NCBI RefSeq assembly: GCF_024585265.1
Contig: NZ_CP036533.1
Location: forward strand, 4,721,001 to 4,785,000
DNA from: Bradyrhizobium sp. WBAH42
GTDB lineage: Bacteria; Pseudomonadota; Alphaproteobacteria; Rhizobiales; Xanthobacteraceae
DNA: 64,000 nucleotides
Direction: 5' to 3'
Below, piece after piece: positions 63,245 to 64,000 of this stretch (its first letter is position 1; every line of letters begins with the position of its first letter). The position numbers and the translations under genes are program-made. The notes below the pieces were generated by a model. That model was not told the DNA's origin and did not search any database. It saw only the letters and a list, made by a program, of their open reading frames with translations.

Positions 63245-64000
63245 TCACGCGCGGCGGGCCGATTTTCCCCTTGCGCCCAATGCCGCGCGCGATTCCCTTG
63301 CGAGACGTTCGGCGGAGGCCACGAGCTGTGGCATGGGATGTCCGGAAAATCCCAGCACGAAGCCGGGGAGGGGACGCCCGCGCGAATAGGTGTCGGCCAA
63401 TAGCCAGCCTTCGGCGCCGGCCGCCTGCTTGGCATGCGCCGCAACCGCCGGATCGACGGCAGGATCGAACCGGGCGACAAGATGCAGGCCCTGTGACGGT
63501 ACCGGCACCGAAAGCGCGCCGTCGGATGCGACTTCCAGCGTCCCGGCGAGCACGTCGCGCGCCTCGCGATACAGTTTTCGCACGCGCTTCAGGTTCGCGG
63601 CGAAGGCGCCGGAATTGAGCATGTCCGCCACCGCGCCCTCCATCAGTGTGCCGGGAAAGCGGTCAAGCGCCGCGCGCGCTGCCGTCACGTCTGCGATCAG
63701 ACGTTCGGGCAGGGCGCAATAGCCGATGCGCAGGCCCGGAAACAGCGTCTTGGCAAATGTGCCGAGATAGATCACGCGCTGGAGGCGATCGATGCCGGCG
63801 AGCGACATCAGCGGCGCGCCGTCATAGCGGAACTCGCTGTCGTAATCGTCCTCGAGCACGAATGCGCTGGCCTGCTTCGCCCAGTCCAGAAGCTCGAGCC
63901 GCCGCGGCATCGACATCTGCACGCCAAGCGGAAACTGGTGCGATGGCGTGACGTAGGCCGCGCGTGCGGACGGCGCCGCGATCCGGCCTTTGGCGACGCG
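63245..64000 (-). CDS. MocR/PdxR-type regulator, aminotransferase-like 3' part
   Basis: The 5' end lies outside the window: the frame is open to 64000, so only about 251 codons are visible. They correspond to the C-terminal aminotransferase-like domain of a GntR/MocR protein: YVTPSHQFPLGV, VLEDDYDSEFRYDG (PLP Asp/Tyr region) and YLGTFAKTLFPGLRIGYC with the PLP-binding Lys. The N-terminal GntR DNA-binding part is expected upstream. Such proteins often regulate vitamin B6 or GABA genes; target unknown. Confidence 0.88.
   Translation of the reverse strand, partial: RVAKGRIAAPSARAAYVTPSHQFPLGVQMSMPRRLELLDWAKQASAFVLEDDYDSEFRYDGAPLMSLAGIDRLQRVIYLGTFAKTLFPGLRIGYCALPERLIADVTAARAALDRFPGTLMEGAVADMLNSGAFAANLKRVRKLYREARDVLAGTLEVASDGALSVPVPSQGLHLVARFDPAVDPAVAAHAKQAAGAEGWLLADTYSRGRPLPGFVLGFSGHPMPQLVASAERLARESRAALGARGKSARRA

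Noticed and set aside
1-64000. tRNA, rRNA, CRISPR arrays or prophage genes
   Set aside because: None recognised by eye in any part of the window; small non-coding RNAs could be missed without a covariance search.

Overview
The window looks like core chromosome of a Bradyrhizobium-type alphaproteobacterium (order Hyphomicrobiales). I infer this from high-GC coding throughout, from alphaproteobacterial gene neighbourhoods (lptF-lptG-lptD-surA-pdxA-rsmA, ppk-ppx-hdaA-pgsA beside purMN), from several small secreted proteins of a kind I associate with Bradyrhizobium, and from several families of dispersed palindromic repeats. No database was searched, so the genus is inference. I see no rRNA, tRNA, CRISPR array, prophage or conventional insertion sequence.

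Layout. 1-577: 3' end of gmk. 510-7629: an accessory-looking block with a secreted/anchored hypothetical protein, an ArsR regulator coupled to an AHSA1/SRPBCC protein, a cupin protein, three different Crp/Fnr-type regulators within 2.6 kb, and a zinc alcohol dehydrogenase. 7653-15290 (minus strand): a tightly overlapped operon lptF-lptG-lptD-surA-like-pdxA-rsmA for LPS export, outer-membrane assembly, vitamin B6 synthesis and rRNA dimethylation. 15629-18225: pepA, holC and a lipoprotein. 18319-19753: a two-gene unit facing a marR gene, with a perfect 18-bp palindrome between them. 19915-25202: an orphan tripartite-tricarboxylate binding protein, an ABC-F ATPase, small genes, ndk and a TerC-family protein. 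25264-30427 (minus): pgsA, hdaA, ppk and ppx. 30583-32309: purM-purN. 32529-34272: a cold-shock protein and an autotransporter-type beta-barrel.

34291-37417 holds a LysR regulator facing two GNAT-like acyltransferases, an isochorismatase-fold protein that appears to have lost two catalytic residues, and a small TTG-started gene. 37615-42611: a class III aminotransferase, RNase D, a 36-residue membrane peptide gene, and a divergent LysR/quinone-oxidoreductase pair. 42769-46784 (minus): a metallophosphoesterase, two ABC permeases and a sugar-type binding protein, without an ATPase gene. 46976-47509 is a REP-associated tyrosine transposase (RAYT) framed by GTAG-headed REP palindromes, the most distinctive mobile system here. 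47871-55981: SelO, aspS, a large secreted/anchored protein and maeB. 56014-60979: a 204-bp inverted-repeat element, DoxX, a DHFR-like protein, a polysaccharide deacetylase, a glutathione peroxidase and an L,D-transpeptidase. 61177-64000: CreA, three small secreted proteins and the 3' part of a MocR/PdxR-type regulator.

How genes work together: the lpt/surA genes build the outer membrane; ppk and ppx set polyphosphate levels; purM and purN catalyse two purine steps; the three regulator-plus-divergent-target modules (ArsR, MarR, LysR) each have visible dyads or repeats in their control regions. Starts were moved from the longest frame where a ribosome-binding site, signal peptide or stop/start overlap argued for it.
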